DNA from: Nesterenkonia haasae
GTDB taxonomy: Bacteria > Actinomycetota > Actinomycetes > Actinomycetales > Micrococcaceae
Assembly (NCBI RefSeq): GCF_010119385.1
Contig: NZ_VFIE01000017.1
Span: 460,046 to 523,088 of the forward strand
Length of the DNA: 63,043 nt
Direction of reading: 5' to 3'
Shown here in pieces: positions 7,739-16,852 of the stretch. Below the pieces are notes generated by a model. It had not been told where the DNA came from. It made no database searches and saw only the letters and a program-made list of their open reading frames with translations. How positions within the stretch are numbered: position 1 is the stretch's first letter; the number at the start of each line of letters is the position of its first letter. The position numbers and the translations under genes are program-made.

Positions 7739-9355
7739 TAGTAGGTCTTTGATCGCTCGGTTGGGCCATCCCTCCAGCGGTGAGATCGTTCGGGCCACGG
7801 TCCGGGTTTGATTCTGGAGGAACTGGTCATCAAGCCAGGTGAATAGTGACTGATTGCGGATCAGTTGCCGGTAGAGGCCTTGGACTTGGCGCAGTCGGAT
7901 GTGGGTGTACCACCAGGTTTGGTTCGGCTTCGCCCATGAGGGTCTCTCTGCTGCGGTTCTGGCGTAGGTGCGCTGTTTCAGGAAGCTTTCCCAGCGGGCT
8001 TCCCAGGATGCGTAGGAGCCCATCCAGGAGGCTGCGGCATCAAGGTCCCTGACCTGCATGAGCTCCCTGGTGAGCTTGAGGATTTCTTTGCCCGATTCGA
8101 GTCTTGGGTTCAGGGTGGTATGGCGTTTCACTGCTGTGAAGATGTGGAAGTAACACCGTTGGATCCGGGTTCTGCGCCACTGCTGGTCAAGTGCAGCTCG
8201 TAGGCCGGCACCACCGTCGGTGACCACCACATCAGGGGCCGGGAATTGTTTGAGTAACTGGACCCAGGCGGCTTTCTTCTCGGTATCGCACCACTGCCAT
8301 CCGATGACATGGGACCCGGTGAAAGCTATCAGCACGCACCAACCCTGGAAGTAGGTGCCATCGACGATGATCTGCCGGTGGACCTCACCAGTAGGCGTTG
8401 GTTGGGGCACCTCGATGTCCCAGCACCAAGCGATCCGGGCCCGGAATGAACGTCCAGTGCCGCCGTCTGCTTGACGTTGGCTGTCTTTGCCTGGCAGCCA
8501 GTTCAGGAAAGCTTCTAGGTCGGCTCTGCGGGTTACATCAGGACGAGACTGAGTTGCTGAGGCCCCGCAGTGCTTGCACCGCCAGCGGGTCCGTCCAGCA
8601 GAAGTTGTTCTGTTCTTCACCAGCTTCGTGCCACATACATCACAGAGCGGATGATTCCTGGGATTAGTCACTGAACATGCTCTCAGAGCATGTTCAACCC
8701 CCTACATCGGCGTCATACCAACGATCCCGGCCCGGGCTGTACACACATTTCTGCCGCTTAACCCCGAGGGACTCCTCTGCCGGGGCGGGGTTCTTTGGTT
8801 GAGGTCGGTAGTGGTGTTCTTTAATGAGCTGGTGGGGTGGTGAGGGGTTTTCGCTGCGTAGGTAGAGAAACCATTCCACTGCCCAGCGCATGTGCTCTGC
8901 GGGCAGTCCTCGGTGATCGCGCAGCAGCAGCCGCAGTTGGGCGTTGATTCCGCCTTCGATTCTGTTGGTGGTGGAGGCGGCCTCGAAGCCGAACCCGGCC
9001 TCGAGGTAGGTAAACAGCTCCTGATGCTTCGCGCAGCGTTCTAACAGGCTGTAGGCCTTGCGCAGTCGGTCGTGGGTGTACCAGGAATTCTGCCCCGGGC
9101 ACACCACCCCGGCACCGGCCCGGTGTGCTGACCCCGGTAGGTGCGGGCATAGATGAATGTCCGGTGACGCCATCGGTGATGAGCACTGCAGGAGCAGGAA
9201 ACCGCTGTAGCAGGGCTTCCCAGGCTGGGCGTTTCTCGGTGTCACACCATTGGTAGCCGAGGCTGAGCGCGACCAACTCATCCAGCCAAGGCATGAGCAA
9301 CTCTGCACGACCCTCACCGAGGTTTAGTCCCTGGGCCGGTTCGGAGTGCAGTTGT

Positions 9356-10144
9356 TCAGCGAAGTCCCGCGCATCGAGCCGGTCGGCTGGTGTTGCTGGA
9401 CATAACGTTGTTGACGGCGGGTGGGTGCAGCAGGTTGGAGAGGTCTGCGCCGGCACGGAGTAGTGCGTCTGAGCGGATGGCGATGTCTCGCAGTCGGTTG
9501 TGGAGTGCTTTTCGGGCGTCTGTGGTGCTGTCGAGGGCGTGCAGGGATGTCATGACTGCTCGGATCGCGGGGATACGGTAGCCGCCTGCGCGGAGGGTGG
9601 CGACGATCCGGGCGTCTCTCACGGTGTCTGGCGGGTAGCGTCGCGCAGCGAGAGGCACGTCCCGTTCAGGCGTGATCAGCTCTTCCTGCTCCCAGAAGCG
9701 GAGCGTGGAGGAGCGCACACCGAGCGCGGTGGAAAGTTCGGTGATGCTCATCGTGTCGCCTGCCGCTGCGGGCATGTCGCGCGCGCTTTCATCGACGATG
9801 CTGTCGAGAGCACGAAGCGCGGCGACGGCATCGTCTCGGGAATGCGCGAGATCGACATGGAGCGCGACGATGCAGGCGATCGCTTCGTCTAAGGGCAAAT
9901 GGTGTACGTCACGCATTGTCGCGCGGGCCGCCACGGGGCCAGCCGCGATAGCCAGGTCGCGGTAGGCGCGTAGTGCGGTGACATGGATGCGGGTGAACTG
10001 TCGGTATCCGTTGCTCTGCCGAACAGCGGGCGGGATGACACCCAGGTGGTCGAGGTCACGGACCTGCTGTGCCGAGTACCCAGAGACAGCAGCGAGCTGA
10101 CTCGTTGTGTACTGCTCGGGCCCATAGGTCTTTGTGCGCCTCAT
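9356..10144 (-). CDS. MerR-family regulator with two HTH modules
   Basis: A 262-residue protein with two MerR-type winged-helix modules in one chain. One spans residues 12-75 (TTSQLAAVSGYSAQQVRDLDHLGVI with NGYRQF). The other spans residues 132-200 (MSITELSTALGVRSSTLRFWEQEELI with AARRYPPDTVRDARIVATLRAGGY). A helical linker joins them. It is likely a transcription factor of the divergent DUF6194 gene, with only 43 bp between the starts. The last 20 or so residues lie next to the IS wreckage and look unrelated to a regulator, so the true C-terminus may have been replaced. The effector is unknown. Confidence 0.78.
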   Translation of the reverse strand: MRRTKTYGPEQYTTSQLAAVSGYSAQQVRDLDHLGVIPPAVRQSNGYRQFTRIHVTALRAYRDLAIAAGPVAARATMRDVHHLPLDEAIACIVALHVDLAHSRDDAVAALRALDSIVDESARDMPAAAGDTMSITELSTALGVRSSTLRFWEQEELITPERDVPLAARRYPPDTVRDARIVATLRAGGYRIPAIRAVMTSLHALDSTTDARKALHNRLRDIAIRSDALLRAGADLSNLLHPPAVNNVMSSNTSRPARCAGLR

Positions 10145-10187
10145 ACGATTAAACCCTCCATTAGCACTTCAACCTCATACTCGAACC

Positions 10188-10673
10188 ATGTCTATGGAAC
10201 AGATCCTGTCAGAAATCCGAACCTTCGACGGTCTCCTGGAACTCGCACCACTGCCAGGAAGCGAACATCCAGAGATCTCGTGGGGCGACTACTACTTCTA
10301 CTACGCCCCGGACGGCCAGGTGCCACACAACCGCCAGCCATACGCGACGATCATCACGAAGAACTACCCGAACGACACAGAGAGTCGACTCGACCGCGAC
10401 GGGCGTTGGCGGCTAAACATCCATGTCGGAGCGGAAGCCTTCACCGATCTTGTCGGATACCCACCCGATGAGATAGACGAATCCGGTGCGGGTTACAGCA
10501 CTACAGATTCATTCCTTCCTCACCCCCTGTATGGCGCATATGGATGGGTATGTGTCGTCAATCCCGCAAGGGCAACCACCGCGGGTGCGCTGGAGGCTCT
10601 CCGCGTCGCCCATCTGACTGATCGGCGACGAGTGGAACGCCGGCACAGCCGCGGTGCCTCACGGAACGAATGA
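10188..10673 (+). CDS. DUF6194 family protein
   Basis: A 161-residue soluble protein starting at ATG 10188 (MSMEQILSEIRTFDGLLEL). It shows the conserved features of the family: PEISWGDYYFYYAPDG, PYATIITKNYPNDTESRLDR, LNIHVGAEAF and a C-terminal HPLYGAYGWVCVVNP segment. No biochemical role is known to me. The divergent MerR-type gene directly upstream suggests control by that regulator. The stop overlaps the start of an IS481 transposase remnant (ATGA), so the extreme C-terminus could have been changed by that insertion. Confidence 0.75.
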   Translation: MSMEQILSEIRTFDGLLELAPLPGSEHPEISWGDYYFYYAPDGQVPHNRQPYATIITKNYPNDTESRLDRDGRWRLNIHVGAEAFTDLVGYPPDEIDESGAGYSTTDSFLPHPLYGAYGWVCVVNPARATTAGALEALRVAHLTDRRRVERRHSRGASRNE

Positions 10674-11240
10674 GCGTCAACCTTCATCGGAGTGCACCGC
10701 TGACGGTGGAGGGGCGGAAGCGGCTTGTCGAACGTTGCCGCAACCGCCCGATCGCTCATGTCGCTGCCGGGATGGGCATCTCCCGCGCAACGGAATCGTC
10801 GATGGTGGCGAGGATCGAGTTGCTGCGACTCGAGCACAAGTGGTCAGCGTCGCACATCCAGTTCGAACTCGCTCTCGAGGGCGTCAGTGTCAGCCATCGC
10901 ACGATCTCCCGCATCCTGCTGGAGCTTGGCCTCAACTGGCGCAGGTTCATCGACCCGAACGGTGCCTCGAACCGCGAGCGACGACGGATCGTCGCTGAAC
11001 GTCCCGGCCACATGGTGCACGTCGAGGTGAAGAGGGTCGGACGCATTCCCCACGGTGGTGGCTGGCGCGTCCACGAACGTGACAGTCCCGAGGCTCGCGT
11101 GGTCGAACGGATGAAGAAGCGCGGCACCCGCTGCGGATACATCAACCTCCACTCCACGCCGATGGGCACACCCGAGTGGCGTGGAGCGAAGCCCTCGACG
11201 ACGAGAAGAGCGCGACGCGATGGAAAATCACCAACCGCTA
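10670..11240 (+). pseudogene. IS481-family transposase remnant
   Basis: The N-terminus matches actinobacterial IS481 transposases (HRSAPLTVEGRKRLVERC, HVAAGMGISRAT). About 35 codons that should follow are missing. The frame then continues ARIELLRLEHKWSASHIQFEL, RRFIDPNGASNRERRRIVAERP, HMVHVEVKRVGRIPHGGGWRVH and GYINLHS. A frameshift follows: WSEALDDEKSAT reads in another frame around 11177-11215. The rest of the catalytic domain, including the final Glu, is absent. The long reading frame up to 11515 is not real protein beyond this point. Confidence 0.8.
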
Positions 11241-11388
11241 AGGTGCGCTCGCCGAACGCTAGGTCATCGTCGACGGTCACCGAACGGTTCGCCACGAACC
11301 GCCCTCTGGGCAAAATTCGGATAGTGCGTGCCCAGTGTCCGTCCAACCAACGGATTGGTCGGACAGGCACCGCCCGGCGCAGGCGATG

Positions 11389-13995
11389 TCACGCCGCGAC
11401 CGGGACCTCGGCCGTCGTACCGATCGGATGGCGTCGCCGGTGCCACCGATCCCACAACGCGAGCATGCTCGGAAGTACCACCGTGGCGGCGAAGAGTGCG
11501 AAGCCAACTGCGTAGACGGTCACTAGTCCGAGCTGGTGGAAGGGCGTGAATGTTGAGGTAATTAGTATGCCGAAGGCCGCACAGTTGGTGATCGCCGCCC
11601 CAGCCAAGGCCCCTCCTGTGTGTCGCATGGTTGAGCGGATTGCGTCGGCGGTGCTGGTGTGGCGCAACCTGTCTTCCTGAAAGCGGTTGGTCACGTGGAT
11701 CGTGTAGGGCACGCCGGCACCGATCGCGAGACCGGTGATTGTGGCCGTGACTGGCCCTAGCGGGATGCCGGTGGCGCCCATGGTCGCGAAAGTCCACAGC
11801 ACTACCAATCCGACCGGTAACACCGTGATGACACCCAGCAACGGCCGACGGTTACGGAACCAGTAGGTCACAACGAGCAGCACCAAAACCGCACCCAACG
11901 CCAGCAACAATGTGGTGATTTGTGACTCGGTCAGTGCTGTAACAATCTCGTCGTCGATGATTCGCTCGCTGGTGGCTACGACCTCAACGCCTGTCGAGAC
12001 GAGCGGCGCCAACGCGTCATCAAGGTTTTCTCGCAGCGCCCCAACGTCAGAACCACCAACATTAGTCTGAATTGACATGCGGGTCATGTCGAAGTTGCCC
12101 GCATCGTTGCGTGCCAGTACGCGTTCTGCCTCGTCCGGTGCGACAGTGAGTAACGTGTCGTAGAGCCCGGCGACGTCCGCATCGGGATCGACGGTGAGGT
12201 CCTCCCCTAGCCCTGCGGCTTCGGCGGCTTCAATAAGAGCCTCCGGTGGGGAGTCTCGGTCGGCAGAGGCGAGCAGTGTTGCGAGCAGCCCCACTGGCGA
12301 GTCCGCCTGAGCAGTGCCTCCGAAGGTTTGGACACGGGGAACTTCGGAGAGCTCACCCAAGGAACTGACCAGTGCATTGTGGACTTGTGGTGTTGCTACG
12401 TCACCGGTGATCAGCACGTCGGTGGTCTCGTCAACGCGGCTGAACCGATCGGTCAGTTGCTCATATACGGCCATCGCAGGGGTATCGTCCTGCACGAAGT
12501 CGGTCACACTGAATCGAACTTCGAGTTGGCTCTGGCCCCACACACCAACTGAGCCACCCAGCACAAGCGTGACCAGCAGTGTCGGCACCGGCGCTCGCGC
12601 CGCCAAGCCCGCGATCCGGCCCATGATCCCAGGCAGCAGCCTTTCCCCGCCGCGGCCGAACGCCTGCCGGGGCAGTGTGGCGCGCTGCTCCGCGCGTCGG
12701 TCGATGAGGTAGCGGGTCGCGGGCACGAACGTCATCATGAGCACGAAGGATGAGACAATGCCGACAGCGGCCAGGACACCAAAATCGACCAGCGCTGGCA
12801 CAGGGTTGAACACGCCCATCAGAAACCCCACAGCGGTCGTGACAGTCGCCAGCACAAGAGCGACGCCTACAGTGCGCACCGCACGAACGAGGGCATCGCC
12901 GACGCTGCGTCCGGCAGCCAACTCCTCGCGGTAGCGACCAGTCAGGTGGATCGCGTAATCGATTCCGAGCGCGATTAGCAGCACTGGCACGATCATGCTG
13001 ACGTCGTTCATCGGCCCGATCCAGTCGAAGTAGCCGGGCCCGAGCAACACTCCGATGCCGTTCATCCAGATGATCGCCATCACGACGGTCAACAGTGTGA
13101 GCAGCACATCGGCGATGGTGCGCCGGATCCCCGGCAAGATCCGGCTTCCCACACCTGGCTTGACCCAATACACGAACCCGAGCAGAACAAAGATGATCAG
13201 GAACGCGGCCCCGAACAACTGGACGAGCTCGGTTGCGACCTGGCTTGGGTCGCCGATCAGCAACGCAACACTGAATGTCTCAGCCGAGTAGCCTTCCGGG
13301 AGTTCCGTGCCACGCACGGCCTCTGCGATCCGTGTATCTATTGCCAGTCTTGCCTCTTCCCGCTCAGCCTCATCGAGGTGCTCAGGTACCGCTTCGTCGA
13401 GTTGAAGGAACACGAGCAGCAGGCCGCTATCCGCCTGCGGCGAGGAATCAAGCGACGCATCGCTGGGCAGCTGGGTCATAGTGAAGTCCGCCTGCTCGGC
13501 TGGCATCGACTCGAGGGCGTCGGAGAAGATTTGGTTCACGGTGACGTCGTCGGCCTGGCTGGCGTCCATCCCCTGCTCAGCCAGTGCCAGCTGGACCGCG
13601 GACAGCCAGTGCATAACCGCGGGTCGCTCTGCAGTAGCGGAGAGTTCAACCTCGGCAGGCAGAGACGCCTCGATGGAGTCCATGATGCTGTCAGCGGCGG
13701 TGAGCCCATCGGCACTGATCACGTCATCCCCGTTGACCAGTACCTGGAGAACCCCTTCGCCAGACTCGTGGAACTGCTCCGCGATCGTATCGCTTGCCAG
13801 TACCTCTTGGTTGTCCGGCGCGAGCCCTTCGTTGCCGCTTGCGGACTGGGCCTCGCCAGAAAGGAGGGCGAATAGGGCGGTGAGTACCAAGGCGGTCAGG
13901 ACCATCGTCGTGCAGATGGCAGCCCCACGTCGCGACCGCCGACGGGAAAGTCCGGTCCTGCCCTCAGCCCTGTCGAGGCGTCCCTGGGTTGTCAT
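11389..13995 (-). CDS. MMPL/RND-family membrane exporter
   Basis: About 868 residues with two repeats, each of one helix, a large periplasmic domain and five helices, as in the HAE3/MMPL branch of RND permeases. These use the proton gradient to export lipids or other hydrophobic compounds. Repeat motifs include IVPVLLIALGIDYAIHLTGRYREEL and GLAIGAGVPYTIHVTNRFQED. The start is uncertain: ATG 13995 and ATG 14034 each have their own AAAGGA box 9 and 7 nt upstream. A 25-bp palindrome at 14167-14191 lies in the promoter region and closely matches one in front of the neighbouring ABC-GntR operon, so the exporter is probably in that regulon. Confidence 0.85.
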   Translation of the reverse strand: MTTQGRLDRAEGRTGLSRRRSRRGAAICTTMVLTALVLTALFALLSGEAQSASGNEGLAPDNQEVLASDTIAEQFHESGEGVLQVLVNGDDVISADGLTAADSIMDSIEASLPAEVELSATAERPAVMHWLSAVQLALAEQGMDASQADDVTVNQIFSDALESMPAEQADFTMTQLPSDASLDSSPQADSGLLLVFLQLDEAVPEHLDEAEREEARLAIDTRIAEAVRGTELPEGYSAETFSVALLIGDPSQVATELVQLFGAAFLIIFVLLGFVYWVKPGVGSRILPGIRRTIADVLLTLLTVVMAIIWMNGIGVLLGPGYFDWIGPMNDVSMIVPVLLIALGIDYAIHLTGRYREELAAGRSVGDALVRAVRTVGVALVLATVTTAVGFLMGVFNPVPALVDFGVLAAVGIVSSFVLMMTFVPATRYLIDRRAEQRATLPRQAFGRGGERLLPGIMGRIAGLAARAPVPTLLVTLVLGGSVGVWGQSQLEVRFSVTDFVQDDTPAMAVYEQLTDRFSRVDETTDVLITGDVATPQVHNALVSSLGELSEVPRVQTFGGTAQADSPVGLLATLLASADRDSPPEALIEAAEAAGLGEDLTVDPDADVAGLYDTLLTVAPDEAERVLARNDAGNFDMTRMSIQTNVGGSDVGALRENLDDALAPLVSTGVEVVATSERIIDDEIVTALTESQITTLLLALGAVLVLLVVTYWFRNRRPLLGVITVLPVGLVVLWTFATMGATGIPLGPVTATITGLAIGAGVPYTIHVTNRFQEDRLRHTSTADAIRSTMRHTGGALAGAAITNCAAFGILITSTFTPFHQLGLVTVYAVGFALFAATVVLPSMLALWDRWHRRRHPIGTTAEVPVAA

Positions 13996-14166
13996 GCTGA
14001 AGTTTCCTTTCGCAGTTTCGCTGCAGGCGGTCATGGCTGAGTCCTTTCGACCCGAAGACAGCGAGCTACTTGCGGAGCGCCACCGCGATAACTTGCACGT
14101 GGGCACAGTCTGATGCGCCGCGGCAAGCAGCCGTTGCCATCATCGGCGGGCTTTGGGGTGGGGTCT

Positions 14167-14191
14167 ACTGTACATGCTCAGCATGCACAGT
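14167..14191. promoter_or_regulatory. 25-bp palindromic operator upstream of the MMPL gene
   Basis: The left half ACTGTACATGCT and right half AGCATGCACAGT are inverted repeats (11 of 12 bases) around a central C. The same layout, length and outer ACTGT/ACAGT arms occur at 16396-16420, with 19 of 25 positions identical. The rest of the 380-bp gap 14107-14488 holds no gene that I can support. Confidence 0.7.
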
Positions 14192-14488
14192 TAAGAATAG
14201 GGTTGTCAACCCGAGCGGGTCAGCCGCGGGGCGTCTGGGCTCTCTTGGCGACCGGAGGCTGGACGACGACACGGTCGTCACGCCTTGACAGCGAAGCGAC
14301 TAAAGGCCATCCCCGCGACCCGATCAGCTCCGCTGACGCGTTGACTAGAGCAGCAGGATCTTTTCCGCGTCCTGGTCTGACCGGGCTCTCAATCGGAGTC
14401 GATGATTTGACGGACCCGCTGGATGCACCTGCTACCTTGCTCGCGCCGGTGAGGCAAGTGCGCGGTCAACCCGGGTGGTCGCCTGAAG

Positions 14489-14854
14489 TTAGTACTCCCG
14501 ATGCACGATGCTGATCAGCTCGTCGCGAGTGATGGAGATGCCACGATAGAAGGCGGCGTCGCGATGGAAGCGTTTGACGGCGAATGCTTGGCGCTTCGCG
14601 CGGAGGTCTTGGGGAGGGTGGGCGCTAACGAACGCCCCTTTTCCCGGTCGGGTGTAGATGAGATCGTCGGCCTCCAGCAGCTCCCAGGCCTTCTTGATCG
14701 TGATGACGCTGATGCCGAGTTCTCGGGCGACTGTGCGGATCGAGGGGAGCATGGCGTTGGGCTCAAGTCGACTGTCGAGGACCTGGGCGGCAAGCTGAAC
14801 ATGGATTTGCTCGTAGATCGGCATATCGCTGCGCTCGGAAATGACGATGTCCAC
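14489..14854 (-). CDS. GntR-family regulator, YtrA subfamily
   Basis: A 121-residue regulator with an N-terminal winged helix (PIYEQIHVQLAAQVLD, MLPSIRTVARELGISVITIKKAWELLEADDLIYTRPGKGAFV) and only a short C-terminal tail of about 45 residues. This is the mark of the YtrA subfamily, whose members usually repress linked ABC transporter operons. It is the third gene of the operon ATPase-permease-regulator, 16 bp after the permease gene. The paired 25-bp palindromes at 16396 and 14167 are the obvious candidate binding sites, giving autoregulation plus control of the downstream MMPL exporter. That link is an inference. Confidence 0.88.
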   Translation of the reverse strand: MDIVISERSDMPIYEQIHVQLAAQVLDSRLEPNAMLPSIRTVARELGISVITIKKAWELLEADDLIYTRPGKGAFVSAHPPQDLRAKRQAFAVKRFHRDAAFYRGISITRDELISIVHREY

Positions 14855-14870
14855 GTGAAGAGTATCCCGT

Positions 14871-15527
14871 CTACAGGTTCACACGGTCGAACCGGCGTAC
14901 CGAGAGTCGATAGGAAGCCGAGGTCAAGCCGAGGTAGACCAGCGCGCCAAGGGCGAGGACAAGCAGTTGTGGGCCGGCGTCGGCCGGATCGAGAGTGTCT
15001 AGAGTGTCGCCCGCGCCGGGAGTGAGAATGACCAGCAACTCGAAGACGCCGTAGGACACGAAGAACGTGATACCTGCCAACACGCCGGCACGGCCAATCT
15101 TGTATCCGGTTGCGAAATAGCCGGGCAGAAAAATCACATTGAACAGCCCGAGTGAGGTCAGAACCAACCCGAAGAATGCGTAGTTGCCGTCCATGCCCAC
15201 GATGTTGCCATCGGGGTTGATCAGCGCGGCGCCGATCGCTACAAGGGCAAGTGCGGCGAGCTGCGCCATCTGGACTGCCATCACCGTCAGGTGCTTGGCG
15301 AGCACGACGCGGTTGCGAGGTACGGGCAACGAGATAGTGAATTCATGGTCCTTGTTTGCGTTCGCCTCAGAAAATGCCATGAACAATGCGAGCATGAAGT
15401 ACGAAGCCCCAATGACCATCGGGTAGTTCGGGATCAGGTTGAACAGTGTCAATGCCACAACGCCCAAGTAAGCCGGAGGCACCACCAATCGGGCTTCCTT
15501 TAACAGCAGCGCGGAGGTAGTGCTCAT
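14871..15527 (-). CDS. ABC-2 type transporter permease
   Basis: A 218-residue membrane protein with six hydrophobic segments, for example LGVVALTLFNLIPNYPMVIG, AALALVAIGAALI and GITFFVSYGVFELLVIL. An amphipathic N-terminus (LLLKEARL) is typical of ABC-2 permeases. The start codon overlaps the stop of the ATP-binding gene (ATGA), so the two are translationally coupled and should form one exporter. Homologous YtrA-controlled exporters respond to cell-envelope antibiotics, but nothing here reveals the cargo. Confidence 0.82.
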   Translation of the reverse strand: MSTTSALLLKEARLVVPPAYLGVVALTLFNLIPNYPMVIGASYFMLALFMAFSEANANKDHEFTISLPVPRNRVVLAKHLTVMAVQMAQLAALALVAIGAALINPDGNIVGMDGNYAFFGLVLTSLGLFNVIFLPGYFATGYKIGRAGVLAGITFFVSYGVFELLVILTPGAGDTLDTLDPADAGPQLLVLALGALVYLGLTSASYRLSVRRFDRVNL

Positions 15528-16378
15528 TGGGCCCCTTCCAAGTCGTAGTACAGCATCAGCGTTTCCAGATTTGGACGCTCAGCGTGCAGCGACCCGACTG
15601 TGTCCAGATCTCCAAGATCATCGGTTCGCGCGAGCCCAGTAAACCCGAAGGCGTGGCTCTTGTGCCCGATCATCCGTCCCCGCAGGTCGTCGGTGTATTC
15701 GGCGGTGCTGCCCTTGAGAAGGACATGGTTCGCAATCAGATCGTCCTTCGTGTCATTCCCAATGATTCGCCCGTTACGGATGAACACGATGTAGTCGGCA
15801 CATTTGTCTAGATCGCTAGTGATGTGAGTGGAGAAAAGCACGCCGCGCTCGCCATCCTCGACCACTTCCTGAAGCAGATCGAGCAACTCATCCCTGGCCA
15901 CCGGGTCCAGACCGCTGGTCGGCTCATCCAGCAGGATCAGCTTGGCACCGTGCGACAGAGCCATCGAGACGCCGAGCTTCACCCGCATTCCGGTGGACAG
16001 TTCACTGATCTTCTTGCGAGCGTCGATCTCGAACCGGTCTAGAAACGCTCCGAAAGCCCGATCATCCCAGTCCTCGTAGAAGCGCCGGTACACGTCGACA
16101 ACGGTGCGGATCGAATGCTTGGGATAGACATCAACCGGACCGAGCATGAACCCGATCCGCTGCTTTGCCTCAGCCTCGTGGGCGTGCAAGTCGCTCCCCT
16201 CGAAGGTGACCTTCCCAGCATCCGGGCGAACGATGTTCATGATCGACTTCAGGGTCGTGGTCTTGCCAGCCCCGTTCGCACCAATGAATCCGGTGATGTG
16301 GCCAGCAGGCACCTCGAACGAGACTTCCTTTAGTCTGAACGATGGATACCTCTTGGCCAGGCCGTCGACAACGAGCAT
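15524..16378 (-). CDS. ABC transporter ATP-binding protein
   Basis: A 284-residue cytoplasmic ATPase with Walker A GANGAGKTT (near residue 35), signature LSTGMRVKLG, Walker B LILLDEPTSGLDP and switch His STHITSD. ATG 16378 is the start: it has a strong GGAGGTG box directly upstream, and the open frame further upstream has no family similarity. It is the first gene of the operon with permease and GntR regulator. The 25-bp palindrome at 16396-16420 lies 18 bp before the start codon and overlaps or follows the probable promoter, as expected for repression. Confidence 0.9.
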   Translation of the reverse strand: MLVVDGLAKRYPSFRLKEVSFEVPAGHITGFIGANGAGKTTTLKSIMNIVRPDAGKVTFEGSDLHAHEAEAKQRIGFMLGPVDVYPKHSIRTVVDVYRRFYEDWDDRAFGAFLDRFEIDARKKISELSTGMRVKLGVSMALSHGAKLILLDEPTSGLDPVARDELLDLLQEVVEDGERGVLFSTHITSDLDKCADYIVFIRNGRIIGNDTKDDLIANHVLLKGSTAEYTDDLRGRMIGHKSHAFGFTGLARTDDLGDLDTVGSLHAERPNLETLMLYYDLEGAQ

Positions 16379-16395
16379 GAACACCTCCGTAAACC

Positions 16396-16420
16396 ACTGT
16401 GTATGTCCAGTATGAACAGT
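16396..16420. promoter_or_regulatory. 25-bp palindromic operator of the ABC-GntR operon
   Basis: The arms ACTGTGTATGTC and AGTATGAACAGT frame a central C, with the same geometry as the site at 14167-14191. Conserved positions between the two sites are ACTGT, ATG at the same offset in each arm, CAG in the middle and ACAGT. It is a likely operator for the YtrA-type regulator encoded in this operon. Confidence 0.72.
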
Positions 16421-16508
16421 TGTTGAAGTCCAGTCAACTCGGTCGCCGACAGCTACTGGGACCCAGCAGCACCGACTCCCACCGGAACTCCCCCGGCGAG
16501 CAATCCTT

Positions 16509-16748
16509 CTAGCTCGAAGACGAAGGATCAACCGTTGCGCCACGCTTGGGGGACATGAGCGATGCCGGGTTTCGCCATGCGCCTTCGAACCGGTCAAGGT
16601 TGCGCCTGACCTGCGCCGGCTCCTTCGACAGGACCGCGTTGAACGGCTGCAACTCCACTACCTCGTCACACACGGGGTCGATGGTCAAGTCGCGCTCTGT
16701 GATAGTGCACGCGAAGTTTCGGATGCGCGGCGATCGCCGCCGGGGCAT
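16509..16748 (-). pseudogene. Possible relaxase-type fragment
   Basis: The minus frame encodes FACTITERDLTIDPVCDEVV and QPFNAVLSKEPAQVRRNLDRFE, which resembles protein rather than random translation and recalls a segment of actinobacterial MobF relaxases. There is no intact gene around it. The rest of 16421-16850 shows nothing I can support. Confidence 0.25.
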
Positions 16749-16852
16749 CGACTCGTCCGTGCGTCCGTGATCGGGGCGCGCCTGTCAACGCGGCCCTCGT
16801 CACTTCAAGGACCGTGAGTCACTGTTTCAGCAGATGCTGGCAACCTGGGAGC

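Larger units (their letters stand above)
6190..8671 (-). pseudogene. Transposase of IS1249-like element 2, split by insertion
   Basis: The gene starts at GTG 8671 (MTNPRNHPLCDVCGTKL) and reads through the zinc finger, IIVDGTYFQGW, VVTDGGAGLRAAL and PLEGWPNRAIKDLL. It then runs into the end of element 1 at 7746. The missing C-terminus (LLRHHKGLTDAHARTAVDW to the stop at 6190) continues in frame on the other side of element 1, at 6429 downward. Splicing out element 1 plus one target duplication restores a full-length transposase of about 390 residues, so only this insertion inactivates it. The protein is closely similar to that of element 1. Confidence 0.88.
6153..8763 (-). mobile_element. IS1249-like element 2, interrupted by element 1
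   Basis: The ends are GGGTTAGCGGC at 6153 and the imperfect inverse GCCGCTTAACC ending at 8763, each followed inward by the family sequence TGTGTACAGCCCGGGC. An exact 8-bp target duplication CCGAGGGA is present at 6145-6152 and 8764-8771. Removing element 1 and its duplicated 8 bp leaves about 1.3 kb, the same size as element 1. Element 2 in turn sits inside the transposase gene of an older copy. Confidence 0.85.
6066..9317 (-). pseudogene. Transposase remnant of a third, oldest IS1249-like element
   Basis: The upstream part (9317-8772) encodes GYQWCDTEKRPAWEALLQRF and AVLITDG. It then shifts frame with an internal deletion of roughly 100 codons, and continues as NSWYTHDRLRKAYSLLERC, RIEGGINAQLRLLLRDHRG and PAEESLG. 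After element 2 and one 8-bp duplication, the C-terminus resumes at 6152 as PELYGQATTAEEGLW and ends at TAA 6066-6068. An IS end GGGTTATAGGCC is visible at 6017, only 18 bp inside attL. The N-terminal third and the right end are lost at the border with the MerR gene. Confidence 0.8.

Noticed and set aside
10670-11515. 281-codon intact transposase
   Set aside because: Only about 190 codons match IS481; the remainder runs antisense into the MMPL gene and the catalytic domain is incomplete.
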